Counted from the first letter of the stretch, positions 47,541-60,775 are shown. The stretch: DNA of 64,000 nt from Latrodectus hesperus (GCA_037975125.1 CM075857.1:90463199-90527198), one strand, 5' to 3'. The notes: generated by a model from the sequence alone, not told the origin. Made by a program: numbers and translations.

Positions 47541-48163
47541 GCGAAATCGTTGAAGATTAGAAAATGGAAAATTAAACAGGAAAAGCGTAGAAAAAACTTT
47601 TGTTCCCTTGCTTTAATCAAGGAAATTATCTAGAAGAAAAAAATCGTTCAGTACATTCACAAAATAGAGAATATTTTAATAAATTAGGCCCGATTTATTG
47701 TTCTATTTAGTGTATAATCTTATTAAGTGTAGTAAAACTGCAACCATCGCATTAATTAATAACAGTTAGATAATAAGATTCAAGCCTTATTGAACACTTA
47801 TTGTTTTCATTTGTTAGCTGACGGAATTTCTTCAAAAGTTAATTTCACGAAACAGTGCAATAAACAAAGACATCAAAAATTGCTAATTATGAACACTAAT
47901 TTAGTGATACGCAAACTGATAAAAATTCTTAAATTAAGGCATAAATTATAAAGAAAAAGACAGAGGTACTTAGCATTTACTGAAAAAACAGACATAAGAT
48001 AATTGATGGCACATCTCTTCAAATGTTATTGCATTATTGCGCTGAAGAAAACAACTTGCTCATGCATCGAAAGAAGCAAATTCTATTTTGAAAAGTGAAA
48101 TTTTCCTGTTTGAACAGACATGTTCCATTTGTAATCTCGACAAAATAAAAGTAAATTACAAAT

Positions 48164-48452
48164 ATGTTATGCAGCGACAGTGGAGATTCCTCATGTTCTC
48201 ACAAACTGAGCAATGAAAACAAGGCTGGAAATAAGTCTGTGCCAGCTCATTCGATTGATGCCATTCTGGGACTAAAATACCAAGGCAATTCCGCACAAGG
48301 GGGCCGTGTCGAAAGCGATCGGGATGAGAAAAAAACAGACGATGATTTTGAAGCAGACGATTTCGACGAGATTGAGGTGGAGGACAAGGAACCGGAAGCG
48401 ATGCCGTACTTCAAGGGCTCTAACAATGAGAGAAAAAGCACAAGAACCAAAG
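48164..48452 (+). CDS. Rx: Rx-like paired-type homeobox gene, first coding exon (partial)
   Basis: Encodes the N-terminal 96 residues of a probable homeodomain transcription factor acting in the nucleus. ATG 48164 is the first Met after an in-frame stop (TAA 48152-48154). Residues 29-37 read HSIDAILGL, the octapeptide (eh1-like Groucho-binding motif) of Rx/Rax proteins. Residues 50-78 are strongly acidic (TDDDFEADDFDEIEVEDKEP). The exon ends in CAAAG followed by GTAACG, a canonical donor in phase 1; reading on gives a stop 13 codons later. In Rx genes the homeodomain follows in later exons; none is found in the remaining 15.5 kb, so intron 1 is long. Rx controls eye and anterior brain development in other animals. 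Homeobrain, Arx or Pax3/7 relatives share similar octapeptides, so the exact family is uncertain. Confidence 0.72.
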
Positions 48453-48636
48453 GTAACGAAATTATTACTTTAATGCATGAAAAAAATAACTAAATTAAAG
48501 TCTATTTTGAAAAATCTGCTTAAGAAAATGTAAATCATTCAATTAAAAATATATTTCGTTATAATAAATGACGACGATAAAGAAAGGTTAGAAAATATGA
48601 TAAATGGCTTATGAAGAATATACAAGAATAGGGTAT
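48453..48636 (+). other. Start of Rx-like intron 1
   Basis: Intron sequence inferred from the donor GTAACG at 48453. A/T-rich, nothing else visible. The acceptor lies beyond the window. Confidence 0.5.
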
Positions 48637-48639
48637 TTA

Positions 48640-48649
48640 TATATATATA

Positions 48650-48742
<93 letters not shown>
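48640..48742. repeat. (TA)n microsatellite
   Basis: TA array broken by a few AATATA and CATATA interruptions. Confidence 0.95.
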
Positions 48743-48744
<2 letters not shown>

Positions 48745-48745
<1 letters not shown>

Positions 48746-51030
48746 CAAATGATTGAAATCACGTTAAGGAATCTACTTTTTCTTAAATATATTCTCTCTC
48801 TTCTATAATTTTATATCTATCAATTATAAGATTTCACATGATTTTTCCTAAATGATTCTAAGTATAATATGTAATCTTTTTTATCACTTAGAGTTATGTT
48901 TTAATATGTTACATAACTATTTATGTGTAATGTACATAAAATTGCTGCATTTTAAATAGTCGACCATAAACTTATTTTGAACAAATATTAATTATTCATG
49001 TGATTTTTTTCTCGTTAAATGGTAACCATACTAGACACTTATTTTTGATGATTTCAGCACATTAATAAATTTGTATTCCCTAAAAATCGCTTCCTAACTT
49101 ATAAAAACATCACTCATATGAATAAATTATTGCAATACTAATGTATATTCATTGTCATTTACGTCGCCTTGTTGCTGATGTGAGAAAAGTAATATGATAT
49201 TCTGTTAAACAAGTAATATAAAAACAGGAATTATATTAATAAATTTAATATTTTTAGAAAATAAATAATTAAAAATTGAAAAATATCCGGAAATGAAAAG
49301 GTGCACGTTATTGGAGTAATGGCTAAGTCAATAAAATTAATAAAATTTTAATTTAACCAGCAGAAGACGATAAAGAAACTATTCATATATCGATACAATT
49401 TCAATCAATAGTTTCTTAACAGCGTTTTCAACTTACTAAAATCAGCTCACAATTAATCTGATAGTTATTATTTCGCATTTTAAGAATTACAATACAAAAC
49501 GAATAGTTTCTTATTCTATTTCCTTGAAAATTTTGCAAAGATCAAGGAATCATTGGATTGAAGTTATGGCAACAGTTAAATATAGGGGAATTAATCTATT
49601 ATTTTATTATATCTGGTGAATCATAATTGTTTGGGTGCGTTTAAATGATTCATCTTACTTCCAGTGAATTGTCATAATATTTCCCATCAGTTATTAATAT
49701 AGTAGTTTAGTGAGTAGGTATGTTATCATTAGACTTATATGATAGTATGAACACCATTTATTAATAAGCAATGGTGTTATTTAATAAATAACTATTAATT
49801 TATTCTTCACATTATTAAAAAACGTTTTTTATCATACGATTCATCAAAAGTTAGCAATCAATCTAATCATGTCTTTTTCTAGCAATATCTTTGGTTTCAG
49901 TATATAGGACTTTTGAAACACCCATCCAAATTTCTATAATCATTATATTCTTTCAAACCAAGCTTTGATTTAAAAATGGTCTTCTTAATCTTTGTAGTTT
50001 ACTCTATATAAATTCATAAAAACTATAACAATTATTATTATTAATATTGTGTAAATCAGTTGTCTTCTTATTAAAGGTATGATTTTTTGATAACGAAAAT
50101 TGATGATGCAAAAAATGTTGAAAAATTAGTTTAATGGACCATCCGAAATTTTATTTAAATTGCTTTTAGTTTAACTGCTAAATGTTATCTAAAACAATTT
50201 TTATTTCCTCTTCACTAGAAACATTCGTCTTTGATGTAAGCAATAAATAATATAATAAGGATTAAAAAGTTTACAGTTTTTTTAAATTATTTTCACTGTG
50301 TTGTTTTCATGAGAAATTTATCAAATTATGATTTTTAAAAAGAAGCAATAACAAGAGACTATTTAAATGAGTTACAAAAATATGTTTCAGAAGTCCAAAA
50401 CCATACTTTAAATTCCTTATTAGTATTATGAACAAAAGAGCACTTGATTTGACGCAAAAGATTAAGGAGAATAAATTATTATCTGTTTTATATATATAAC
50501 TATTAATTAATAATCATTATAAAGAAATTTGAATTTATTGAACTGATATAAATACCTGAGATTTAATATCGATTTAGTGAAACAATTTGATAATTACAAT
50601 TTGCTTGAAACATGCGTATGTCAATAAAGACATACTTAACTTGATGCAAATGATTAAAGAGAATTAAGTATACTGTATTCCAATACATTCAATAAAGTTT
50701 ATTGAGCATATTTAACGATCAAAGAATTAATGTTGGTTTAATGAAACTGGCTAATTAGGTTTGAATGGATGAAATAAATTTGATTGCTCTTAATATTAGA
50801 GCATATTAAATATTAACATAATTCTAGGAAATTTGACCAACTCTGCCTATGTTGTCAAATTAATCGAAAAAAACTAAAAGCCTTAAATAAGGGTAAGACT
50901 AACAATTCCACCGAAAGAGACAGATACAACACGATATTATAAATGGAATATATTATCTTTAATAACTTAATTATTCTTCCTCTACGAATATGGCCGAGCC
51001 GACCAGATAAGGAAGATAACACCTTCATCT
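48745..51030. other. Long AT-rich stretch in the presumed intron
   Basis: Extremely A/T-rich. No open frame of note, no repeat family recognised. Confidence 0.55.
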
Positions 51031-51039
51031 CTTATTCCT

Positions 51040-51312
51040 TTGAAAGAATCAAATTCGAATCTGTTACTTACTGATTCGAATATGCCTTTTTTTAGAAACA
51101 ATCTCAGTATGGAGAAAGTTTCGCAACATTCAAACCGCTTCACTATCGAATTGACAGTCAATTATCCAGATCAATATTACATGAGTTCGATTCCAACTTG
51201 GACAGTGTCTGTTTTTAGTGGAGCTCAATGCACTTTGAAAGCTGCTGTAAATCAGTACTTGTGTGCAAGAAGTGGTGAGGGCGACCACTCAGTGAATATT
51301 CTTGCGAAATAA
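51040..51312 (+). other. 90-codon open frame, unrecognised
   Basis: An open frame with varied composition (for example NRFTIELTVNYPDQYYMSS, FSGAQCTLKAAVNQYLCARS). I recognise no domain. It lacks clear splice sites and leads directly into a degenerate duplication, so it may be a repeat fragment. Kept as a low-confidence observation. Confidence 0.2.
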
Positions 51313-51900
51313 TGATGGCTTATTTCTATTACATTCATTAACTTTAATTGTGTCACTGGAATTAGGCATAAAAAAGATTTTTTACTTAATTTACTGAATA
51401 GCATCGAATTAATGAATCACTCTCCTCATAATATTCGGCTGCATGCGCAGTATTTATTTTCGTTTCTGCACTTTATAAATTCGATTGCCATCTAAATCTT
51501 TGATATAGAAATAGATCGCAATCAGCCTGAAACTATAGATTCCAAATGAATTAGTGTATTTGTGGAAAAAGTAAATGGACTAACCAATCCAATCTCAATG
51601 AATACGACTCAGAAAGAATGATGGCTTACTCTTTCCACATTCATTACCCTGTATTGGTGTGAACTGAAGTCATAGATTACTGTGTTTACTCTTATAATGC
51701 TGGATATATTTCATCATCTTAAGCATTTCTTATCTGAATGGACACAATGCTCTAGTTCTCAATTTAGCACTTTATAGATTCATTTCTCATCTTAATCTTT
51801 GGGTTGGTAGAGGGCTGAAATTAACTTTAAATATTTTGGTTCTGAAAGAATTATTAGAGCTCGTGTGCAAAAAAAAGTAATTGTCCAAAGCTATACCAAT
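51308..51900. repeat. Degenerate ~300-bp direct duplication with SINE E-like tails
   Basis: Two related blocks start with TGATGGCTTA (51314 and 51619). Both contain GCACTTTATARATTC (51470, 51768) and a following TCTAAATCTTTG/TCTTAATCTTTG. Both end in a tail like GTGGAAAAAGTAAATGGACTAACCAATCC (51560) or GTGTGCAAAAAAAAGTAATTGTCC (51863). The tail resembles the 3' end of the SINE at 62394. Confidence 0.6.
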
Positions 51901-51905
51901 TAATC

Positions 51906-52218
51906 ATATGTTGTTGTTGTTATTAATGACACTTGGACAAGCCAAGCTCACTATGCCTTGGCCATACGAATTTAAGTCGATTGGGAGCGTCTTTCGTTTT
52001 AATCAGAGCACCATGAAGGTGAAAGTACGACTTTGCTCTTCACACATGCCATAGGTACGCGTTTATAGGGTAGGCAACCATTCACACCTCATTCATACAA
52101 GGAAAGGACAAAGACAGGATAGATAGAGAGAGAAAGTACATCCCTGCCCGAGCCGGGATTCGAACCCAGGGCCTCTTTATCCGCAGTCAGCACGCTGACC
52201 ACTAGACAAGTTGGGCGT
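51906..52218 (-). repeat. SINE family A, full-length copy with target duplication
   Basis: Flanked by CAATTAATC at 51897-51905 and 52219-52227. Minus strand: CTTGTCTAGTGGTCAGCGTG (A box), CTGGGTTCGAATCCCGGC (B box), then GGGCAGGGATG, TCTCTCTATCTATCCTGTC, CTATAAACGCGTACC, GCACTTTCACC-type block and GGCTTGTCCAAGTGTCATTA with (CAA)n tail. Structure and length match 24664-24967. Confidence 0.92.
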
Positions 52219-52229
52219 CAATTAATCGT

Positions 52230-53370
52230 CTATATTATCGTTGTGAATTTAAAAATATCAGATAAAAACTATTTCTTGAACATGAAAATGTGATTAAACA
52301 TTTCAAACTTAGTAATATAAAAATTTTTTCTAATTAGACTGCAACTACCTTCAACAGAAAATATTTAGTTGTTTTAACTAACTGAATGTTCATTCAGTTA
52401 CGTGTTTCTATAAAAGTATATTTCCAATAATCAGCATTTTGAAATTATTTGATGCTTCTTGCTCACATTATTTCATCTGAACATGTAATAACGTTAATTT
52501 CTATATCTGAATCACTTTATTTCATTTGAATATATAATTAAGTGTTCCTCACTCAGGATGGAAATTTCGTTTAAAGAACATCTGCCATCATTTGCTCATA
52601 AAATACTAATAAATTGGACGAATGTCAGCCAATTTTATTCATTTCAATATAAGAACTTGTACAAAATGTGTTTTAATGATTAGTAAACACATTTCAAATA
52701 ATAATTTTTGATAGCATTTGTTTTATCAAACAAGCTTATACGGTTTTATTTGTGAGTAAGGTTCAATTGTATCTCTTTCTCTCGAATAAAAGTTATTATT
52801 GTAATCACAGATCCTAGAATAATTAAAATGTATGGCAGAGGGGGAGTATGATCTATAGGAAAATTATTTTTTGAATTGTAACTATTATTAGACTTATATG
52901 ACACATTTAATGAATATATTAGTTCTTATCTATTACACTGCCATTTTTATTTCAGAAAATGGAATGTTTTGGGGTGTGTACTCTTTTTTTAATTTAACTA
53001 TTTTCAGTAAAAGATTATATTCATATTCTGTTTCATATACAGTTTAGTTTAAAAACAGTTTCTACATATTTTGGTAGCTGTTTACACCAAAGCCATTTTG
53101 GTATGTTTTTCAATTAAACGGCAAGATTTATATTTAATTTTAAAATCTAATTCATTTATTATTTCTCATTATAAATGTATCATATTAACACAAATTGCAA
53201 ATTTGAATAAATATTGAAATTGATACGCATTATAAATCTGTAAATTATTATACATTTTATCACGTTCTTTATCAATGTTCTCATAATTTTCAACCTTCTC
53301 ACCTCAATTTAGATTTTTTTAACAGAACAATTTATATTTCTTGAACATTTTTTTTGTGACCGATGCATAC
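52230..53370. other. AT-rich non-coding stretch
   Basis: No features recognised. Confidence 0.5.
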
Positions 53371-53374
53371 AATA

Positions 53375-53412
53375 TAAATATCTATTTGATTTATAATTCA
53401 AATAGATATTTA
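53375..53412. repeat. Perfect 15-bp inverted repeat
   Basis: TAAATATCTATTTGA (53375-53389) and its exact complement TCAAATAGATATTTA (53398-53412) with an 8-nt loop. Could form a hairpin or cruciform; role unknown. Confidence 0.85.
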
Positions 53413-53414
53413 TT

Positions 53415-54310
53415 TTGGAAAATAATTGAATTGAAATGTTATGATTTCCAGTCTTATGGTTAAACGATAACAATGAAAGAAGCATTTAAAAATGTATGAG
53501 AGAATGAATGAGTAAATGAATGATAGAGTATGAATGATGAAATTAATGATAATATGAATAATGATGAATCAAATATTTGAATCTTAAAAATCACAAAATA
53601 TGTTAATAAATGGCTTGAAAATATCAGTATTTTAGCTCTATCAATTTTAAAATGATAAATAACAAAATTTTACTTCCCTTATCATTCTCTGCACATAATC
53701 ATTTGAATTAATTGGATATGTGTAATTAAAACAATAAAATTCTTCATTTGACTCGAGTATTCTTCATTAGAATCAATATGCTAATCATTTTAAATTCATT
53801 AACTTCTGATTAAAATACACTAATGTGTTTCTACTATTATTTAAACACACATGGATATTAATTTATTTCATCAACATCGAAATATAAAAAATTTAAGAAT
53901 TGGATTCTATATTTAGTCATGAGTTTCAATATTTGAAATTAAAAAAAATAATTTAAAATTAAAATTAATCTAACATCGAAATAAAATGAAATAGAATGGC
54001 ATTTTTAAAGCCTTGATAAAGCAGTAAAAATGCTAATGAACAAAAAGCCAGAACTGAGTTTATACGAAATTCAGGTAAATTTCAGACAGGTCCCCAATTT
54101 ATCATGCTAAATAAATATATTCTCTGTCTTTATTTTTATATTCGAAGTTTTCTAGTTCCAAGACAGTAATTATATGATAAATAATGTAATAATAATTAAT
54201 TGAAACACACAGGAAGGGTATTAGAGATAGGTTTCAAATGGAATATTATTTGACTACACATAGTGGATAACTATTAGTTGAGTGTTGTTATGAGGTTTAC
54301 CAAAAATCCA
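53415..54310. other. AT-rich stretch with GAAT/ATGA-rich segment
   Basis: The part 53485-53575 is enriched in GAATGA and AATGAT words, a degenerate simple repeat. Otherwise no features. Confidence 0.5.
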
Positions 54311-54312
54311 TT

Positions 54313-54506
54313 GCGTATTTTAGTCTTCCAGGAAGATATTTTTGAAGATAAAGGGTCATATTTATGTTACAAGATGCGTACTATAGTCTTCGAGGGAAAT
54401 ATTTTTTAAATTATGGATCACATATTTATATACTGCAAGATGCATATTTTAATCTTTCAGGAAGATATATTTTCGAAGATAATGGATCATATTTATGTAT
54501 TGCAAG
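54313..54506. repeat. Three tandem units of ~65 bp
   Basis: Units begin GCGTATTTTAGTCTTCCAGG (54313), GCGTACTATAGTCTTCGAGG (54375) and GCATATTTTAATCTTTCAGG (54442). Each continues with AAGATAATGGATCATATTTATG-like sequence and ends in CAAGAT or CAAG. Diverged by about a fifth. Confidence 0.85.
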
Positions 54507-54640
54507 GAAGGAAATATAGAAAATTCTAAGCACCTACCTCTTATAAGTGCATGCTGAAAGTTACATAAAAGAGGAAGGGATTGAACCCAAAACCATCAAC
54601 TCTGAGGAGGTCGTATCCAACCATCGGACAACAATAACAC
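54504..54640 (-). repeat. SINE family D, degraded copy
   Basis: AAGGAAGGAAATATAGAAAATTC on the left matches the family tail. GAAGGGATTGAACCCAAAACC on the plus strand is an inverted B box, followed by the reversed head near CGTATCCAACCATCGGAC. Confidence 0.65.
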
Positions 54641-54744
54641 ATCTGAAATAATATTTTCATAGCACAAAATCATAGGTTAACTACCTGAGGCTTTTTTTTT
54701 TAATTTTTAATTTGCCCTGATTTAATTGCCCTCTGAGAAGACTT

Positions 54745-54935
54745 TTCATGGGCATTGGGCTGCAGCACAAGGAAGGAAACCTCGAAAACTCCGAAGCGCA
54801 TACATCTACACACGTTTACGCAGATGGTAGGAATGAAACATTTATCTCTCCGAATTGAATCGAATTGGAGACTTTTTACACTGATAAGCACTGTCCTCTC
54901 AGCGCACTACAATGAGCCTGTCAAGGACAACATTT
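54745..54935 (-). repeat. SINE family D, degraded copy
   Basis: CAAGGAAGGAAACCTCGAAAAC on the left matches the tail at 23838. The decayed inverted B box GAATTGAATCGAATTGGAG and head CACTGATAAGCACTGTCCTC follow. It lies in the same orientation as its neighbour at 54504. Confidence 0.65.
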
Positions 54936-54963
54936 TTTCAATTATTTCAAAATCCAGTCATTG

Positions 54964-55847
<884 letters not shown>

Positions 55848-55859
55848 TATATATATATA

Positions 55860-56929
55860 AATATTTACAATTAAGAAAAGTTTTATTTGCGTACAACTGA
55901 AAATCGTTCAATGAATCTATATTGAATACTTTTATTTGAAATTCACACTTTTAAAAAATTATTTGTCAGAATTTCGTATAAAACTTAAGAAATATTGAAT
56001 AGACATAAAAAGCTTATTTTGAGTTTCATACTTGGTCACACTAACCAGACCACTTGACTGTTAAATAACTGCATCAGGCTTATTGTTATTACATAAATGT
56101 TGAGTTGAGAGTTGCAAGCTCGAATCTCGAAACATTTTAATCTAATTTAATCGAAGCATTTTAATTCTGATTTTCCATGAAAAAAAGAAACCACAACAAA
56201 AAGAAGTAAAAGGTAAAAACAACTTTGTTTTGCTAATAAGTTAAAGAATAAATAAGTGAAGTTAATAGAAAAAGTATATCGTGTACTCCTATAATAAACT
56301 AGTACAACTGAACTATATAATACTTTATTTGACTATACAGAACAAGAAAAACATATTTTTTGTTCTTAATAAAAGAAGTAAATAATAGACATATTTCTAA
56401 AATTCTCTTCAGTATTCATACATATTTAATTATTTGACTTATAAGTTTGTCAGTTGTTGTAAAATTTTTAAATCAAATTAATCGTAAAAATAATACAAAT
56501 TTATTATTCATTTTACATAAATAAGATTTTTTTCTACATACAAATGTCTTGTTTTTAAATATAATTGTTTTGAAAATTAATTCTTTGTAATTTCTGTATT
56601 AAAATGCTTCAGAAAATTTCAATTATTTTATTTATATTTTTAGCAATATTTATTATCATATAACAAAAAAAATAAAATGCTAAAATCAATACTTTTAATA
56701 ATAATTTCGGGATTGTATTATTTTCCTATTTTAAAGTATAACTTCTTCTATTTCTAAAGTATTCTTCCATTTAAGATTGTTTTAGTTTTATTAATAAGGA
56801 AAATTTGAATTCACTTTTATATTATTGCGAATATCTTATAGTTTTATTAGTTTAACATAACGCATTTAAATGTTTACTCTTCTTTATATATACATATATA
56901 TGTATATGATACTATATATATATATATAG

Positions 56930-56991
<62 letters not shown>

Positions 56992-57215
56992 TATATTTAT
57001 AATATAATAATATACGTAATATTTTAAACATATGAAAATATTTTCCAATTTTTAACTATGAAATGGCTTAAGAAATTCAGATTCTATTTATGAATATTAA
57101 TAATGTGAATGCGAGTTTAATATAAGCAAATCAAAAGTTTTTAATGTTTTGTTTTCTATTTTATAGTATTATTTTACAAAAAGTTACATTTTTTAGTAAC
57201 AGTATTTCAAAAAAG
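55860..57215. other. AT-rich stretch
   Basis: A/T-rich; includes the (TA)n block at 56886-56990 with nested palindromes (ATACATATATATGTAT, ACTATATATATATATATAGT). No gene. Confidence 0.55.
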
Positions 57216-57219
57216 TTAC

Positions 57220-57268
57220 AGTTTTATATACCTCGGGTGTTTAGTAAATACCTGAGGTATATAAAACT
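57220..57268. repeat. 19-bp imperfect inverted repeat
   Basis: AGTTTTATATACCTCGGGT (57220-57238) and ACCTGAGGTATATAAAACT (57250-57268) pair with a single mismatch across an 11-nt loop. Shorter than a typical miRNA precursor; possibly the ends of a tiny MITE or a chance palindrome. Confidence 0.85.
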
Positions 57269-57269
57269 A

Positions 57270-57945
57270 AATTTTACATTAAGAGCTATCTTTAACTTTC
57301 TTAAAAAAATTTAAATCAAAACGCTTTCAGTTCAACAAAAAATATGTGATTTTACTTTCGCTTATTTGACGAACAATCAATTTTGAAATCTTCTTTTTTA
57401 AGCCTTCTCTTATGCAGTTCATTATAACTAAAGTCCCTTTTTTAAGAAATTTAATATCAAATATACTTTCAAATTTATTCCTATTGAAACAGCTCCCTGA
57501 AACCTAACATTTAAATATTTTGTAAATTATTTTTCATTTATGTTTCCTTATAAAAATTTAAATTCCTGCTTATGATATTCATTTTATTATAGTAGTGTCC
57601 CTACTTTTGTATATAATTTTTTATACTTTATGTCATCATTCTGAAATTAAAAAAAATAATAATTTAAATTATTTATAGTGAACTTAATATTTTGAGATGG
57701 CTGGCAATTTAAAAATATTTTATAATAAGAAACATGTATTAAAATCAATTTTGTCAATTACTTAACCTAAATGATACCCAATTAGTAACCACTCTGAAGT
57801 TAAGACGACTAGTAAAGTTCAAGGCTTATATTTGAAGTAAGATACTTTCCTATTTCTATTCGAAATTCTAGACAAAATTCGGATGGAATAAAAAAGTTTC
57901 CAATTTAGTAATTCAATTCCTACTATTGAAAATATTGTTAATATT
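57270..57945. other. AT-rich non-coding stretch
   Basis: No features recognised. Confidence 0.5.
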
Positions 57946-57947
57946 TT

Positions 57948-58735
57948 ATTGTTGTTGTTGTTGCTAATCCCAGATGATCAAGTAATGCTAGACCATTGTT
58001 TCCAACAAGTCCAAAATAGTGTAGGATCTTTAAGAATGTCACTTTCGGCAAAATCCAAGCAGTCCAGAATATGGGCAGGGGAGGCCTGCACGGCTCCGCA
58101 CCAGTGGCCATCCGGGTAGTTCTTCAGTCCCTGATGAGAAATGAGAGCTTTAATATGCCCACTAATGAAGCGAGAAAGAGCTGTTTGTTGCTTTCTGGTA
58201 CCCTTGGTTCCAAGAGCCCCACCAGGGCTTATGGGGAAGTACCAGGAGTGGTTCGGAGGAACACGCCATCTCATGTTCATCTGTACTTTAATAATTGAGG
58301 AGATCTCTGTATAAGTGAGAGTACTTTCCTCACACTCGCCATCAGTAGAAGCCTTCCTCGCCAAGGCATCAGCTATTTCATTACCATCTATTCCAACGTG
58401 GGAAGGGACCCACTGGAAATGAGCGTCATGCTCCCTAGTAAGGCGATGGATGATCTCCAGAATTCCCGAGCTTGTTTTACCTCCCACCTGCGTCCAGTCG
58501 GATAGGTGCTGTATGGAAGCACAACTGTCACTCAGAATCCAAGCATCCTCATAGTTCAGCTCCGTAGCAGTTTCAATTAGATGCAGGCCCTTGTAGATTG
58601 CCAGTAGTTCAGACCTGAACGCTGAGCAGAAATCAGCATTTCTAATACGAAGATCAACTGTTCCAGTTGAAGTAACAATATGCACACCGCTACCAGCGAT
58701 CACCTCTGCTGCCATCTGTATACATCTTAAGAGCA
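57948..58735 (-). mobile_element. 5'-truncated LINE end with RNase H domain
   Basis: On the minus strand: RNase H coding region, stop at 57978, a short 3' UTR ending GGGATTAG and a (CAA)n tail to 57948. This is the 3' end of a non-LTR retrotransposon of the RNase H-bearing (I/Jockey-like) type; the reverse transcriptase and endonuclease are cut off near 58730. I could not identify a target-site duplication. Confidence 0.85.
57978..58735 (-). pseudogene. LINE RNase HI domain, one frameshift
   Basis: RNase H degrades the RNA strand of the RNA-DNA hybrid during retrotransposition. The long minus frame keeps GSGVHIV, FRSELLAIYKGL (catalytic E), ILSDSCASIQHL (catalytic D) and WVPSHVGIDGNEIADALA (catalytic H and D). 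The first catalytic D, in YTDG, is present but in another frame (58711-58722). A frameshift between 58697 and 58711 therefore splits the domain, and the codons upstream of it in the long frame (to 58796) are not part of the protein. The C-terminal part keeps SRFISGHIKALISHQG and PAHILDCLDF, usual for these elements. Otherwise uninterrupted, so relatively young. Confidence 0.88.
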
Positions 58736-58958
58736 GAATGAGGAAGCTAATTGTCTTGCAAAATGCGGTGACTAATTTTTTAGAAAATTTTGACAAAAGT
58801 TCGGTGTGAAAGTGAGTAGTAATAGTAAATCACTACATTACTTTAATATAAAGTTTTGTGCCGTCTCTCCTTAAATCTTCCCGGATAAAGCTATCAAGTT
58901 TATGGTTGCATGATGACAACATCCATTAAATCATCTCATACTGCATTATAATTCCAAC

Positions 58959-59178
58959 GGGCGCTCCGTGCCTGAGTGGTCTAAAGCATCACCGCTAATC
59001 GCTTGAGAGCGTAGGAGTGTGGGTTCGATTCCCACCGTGGCCCTGGGTGTTTTCTTCATTATTCTTCTGTGGTTGTACATCTGTCATTGTGCTATTTGTC
59101 CTATTATCGACGAAGACTTACAAGCGGATCTCAAGAATCAGGCATACAAGTCTGAATATATGTAATAAATAAATTCAA
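58959..59178 (+). repeat. Ser-tRNA-like SINE, family G, with 11-bp target duplication
   Basis: Flanked by ATAATTCCAAC (58948-58958 and 59179-59189). Head GGGCGCTCCGTGCCTGAGTG and GGGTTCGATTCCCACCGTGG, body TGTTTTCTTCATTATTCTTC, TGTACATCTGTCATTGTGC, ATTATCGACGAAGACTTAC and tail of TAAATAAAT. It is very similar to 27670-27874. Confidence 0.93.
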
Positions 59179-59189
59179 ATAATTCCAAC

Positions 59190-60775
59190 AGTCAATATTT
59201 GTTTTGTTTGATCTGAATTAAATGAGATATATACTGTGCTAAATAATGAGTTGCCAAATGAATTATATAAATGATGATTATTAACGGGATTCACTATCGA
59301 ATGAAGTCAATTCACGACGAAAATATTTTGGTAACAGCTACATTTATTTTAGTACTTCTTCAAAATTTATTTACATTATTTATTTCTCTTCTTTCTCATC
59401 CACTTAAAAATAAAAAGCAGTTTTTAAGAATATAAATGTGTTCTTTGGTTCAATTGATATTATGTATCTGATATATATTTTATATGAAATAAATCAAAGT
59501 TTGCAATATCGTTACAGTTTTTAAATCAAATCACTCAATATTATTATTTTAAGAATGTAATTTTCCCCTTATAATTCTTTAAACAATTTCAAAAACAATA
59601 AATTATTTTGATATTTGAAAAAATCAAATTTTCTGCTATTTTAATTTTTAAAAAATTGGTATTTTGCTTCTAGCATTTTATTAAAATCTATAGTTAAATT
59701 AAGACCGAAATCTACTTAAAAATAAAATTAATTAAAAAATGGATATCAATTTTTAAGAGAAATACAATTCATGTATTCTTCAATATACTTGAATTACATA
59801 CTCTCTCTCACTCTCTCAAGAGAGAGAGACAGAGAGAGAGCGATACTTATACATAAATACATGTAATAAATTATAGCTAATAATATGGTTATAGTGTTTA
59901 CATTTAATTACTCAAATTACGGATTTTAAGAATGCATCTTTTTATTCTTTGGAATATTCTAAACACATAATTTCAGCAGAATCACATAGTAAACAACAAA
60001 TTATTTTGGTTGATTAATTATTAGATTCAGTTACAAAGTTTAAATTTATATAAAAAGATATAATTATAAGAACAAATCACTTGGCATACGAAACTCTAAA
60101 CCATTTTCAACCAATTTTCTTGTTACTTTTTACTTTACTATTATTATTATTTACATCATTAACAATATTATTACTTTTACAGTCTGCAAGATGGATTAAT
60201 AGAAGCGATATAGATCTACTGATTTAAAATAAATTATTTTGAAAATTACAAATTTAACTTATTTTTTCAAAAATTAGTTTGGCATGAAGTAATTTCGTAT
60301 TTTAATAGAAATCATACTTATTATAACTAATATATCCTTATGAATTTGATTCTTTATTTTTCTCGTTTTCATAAAAAACTCTTAGAAACAGCTAAATTTT
60401 TTTTTCTATCAAAAACTCTTACCTCTTTTAATTGCTTTTAAAAATGCAAGTAAACTTCTCATTGATTATTTCGTTTATTATCATTTTCTCTATTTAGTAC
60501 AATTTACTTTTTTAAGGATCATTTTTTAAACTCTAATCCTTTTTTTGTAAGACTGCAAAATGTTTCTTTACCTTTTAAAAAATATTATTTGTTTTACGTA
60601 AAATTTTTAAGCTTACTAAAAAAATTTTTTCTTTAATTAATCCATTATAAAGTATGTGGATTAAAAGCAGAAAAATTTATATTTTGTTACTGAGCTTTGC
60701 TTATTTTTTGATTGAAAATAATAAATAATTATTGTTTTTAATATGATTTTCATTACCGAATTTTTTTACATAAAT
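59190..60775. other. AT-rich stretch
   Basis: No gene. At 59801-59841 a CT-rich run faces a GA-rich run (CTCTCTCTCACTCTCTC / GAGAGAGACAGAGAGAGAG), which could fold into a hairpin. Confidence 0.5.

Noticed and set aside
58959..59045. Possible tRNA-Ser gene
   Set aside because: The acceptor stem does not pair, the similarity continues into a SINE body, and target-site duplications flank the whole unit. The same applies to the copy at 27790-27874.
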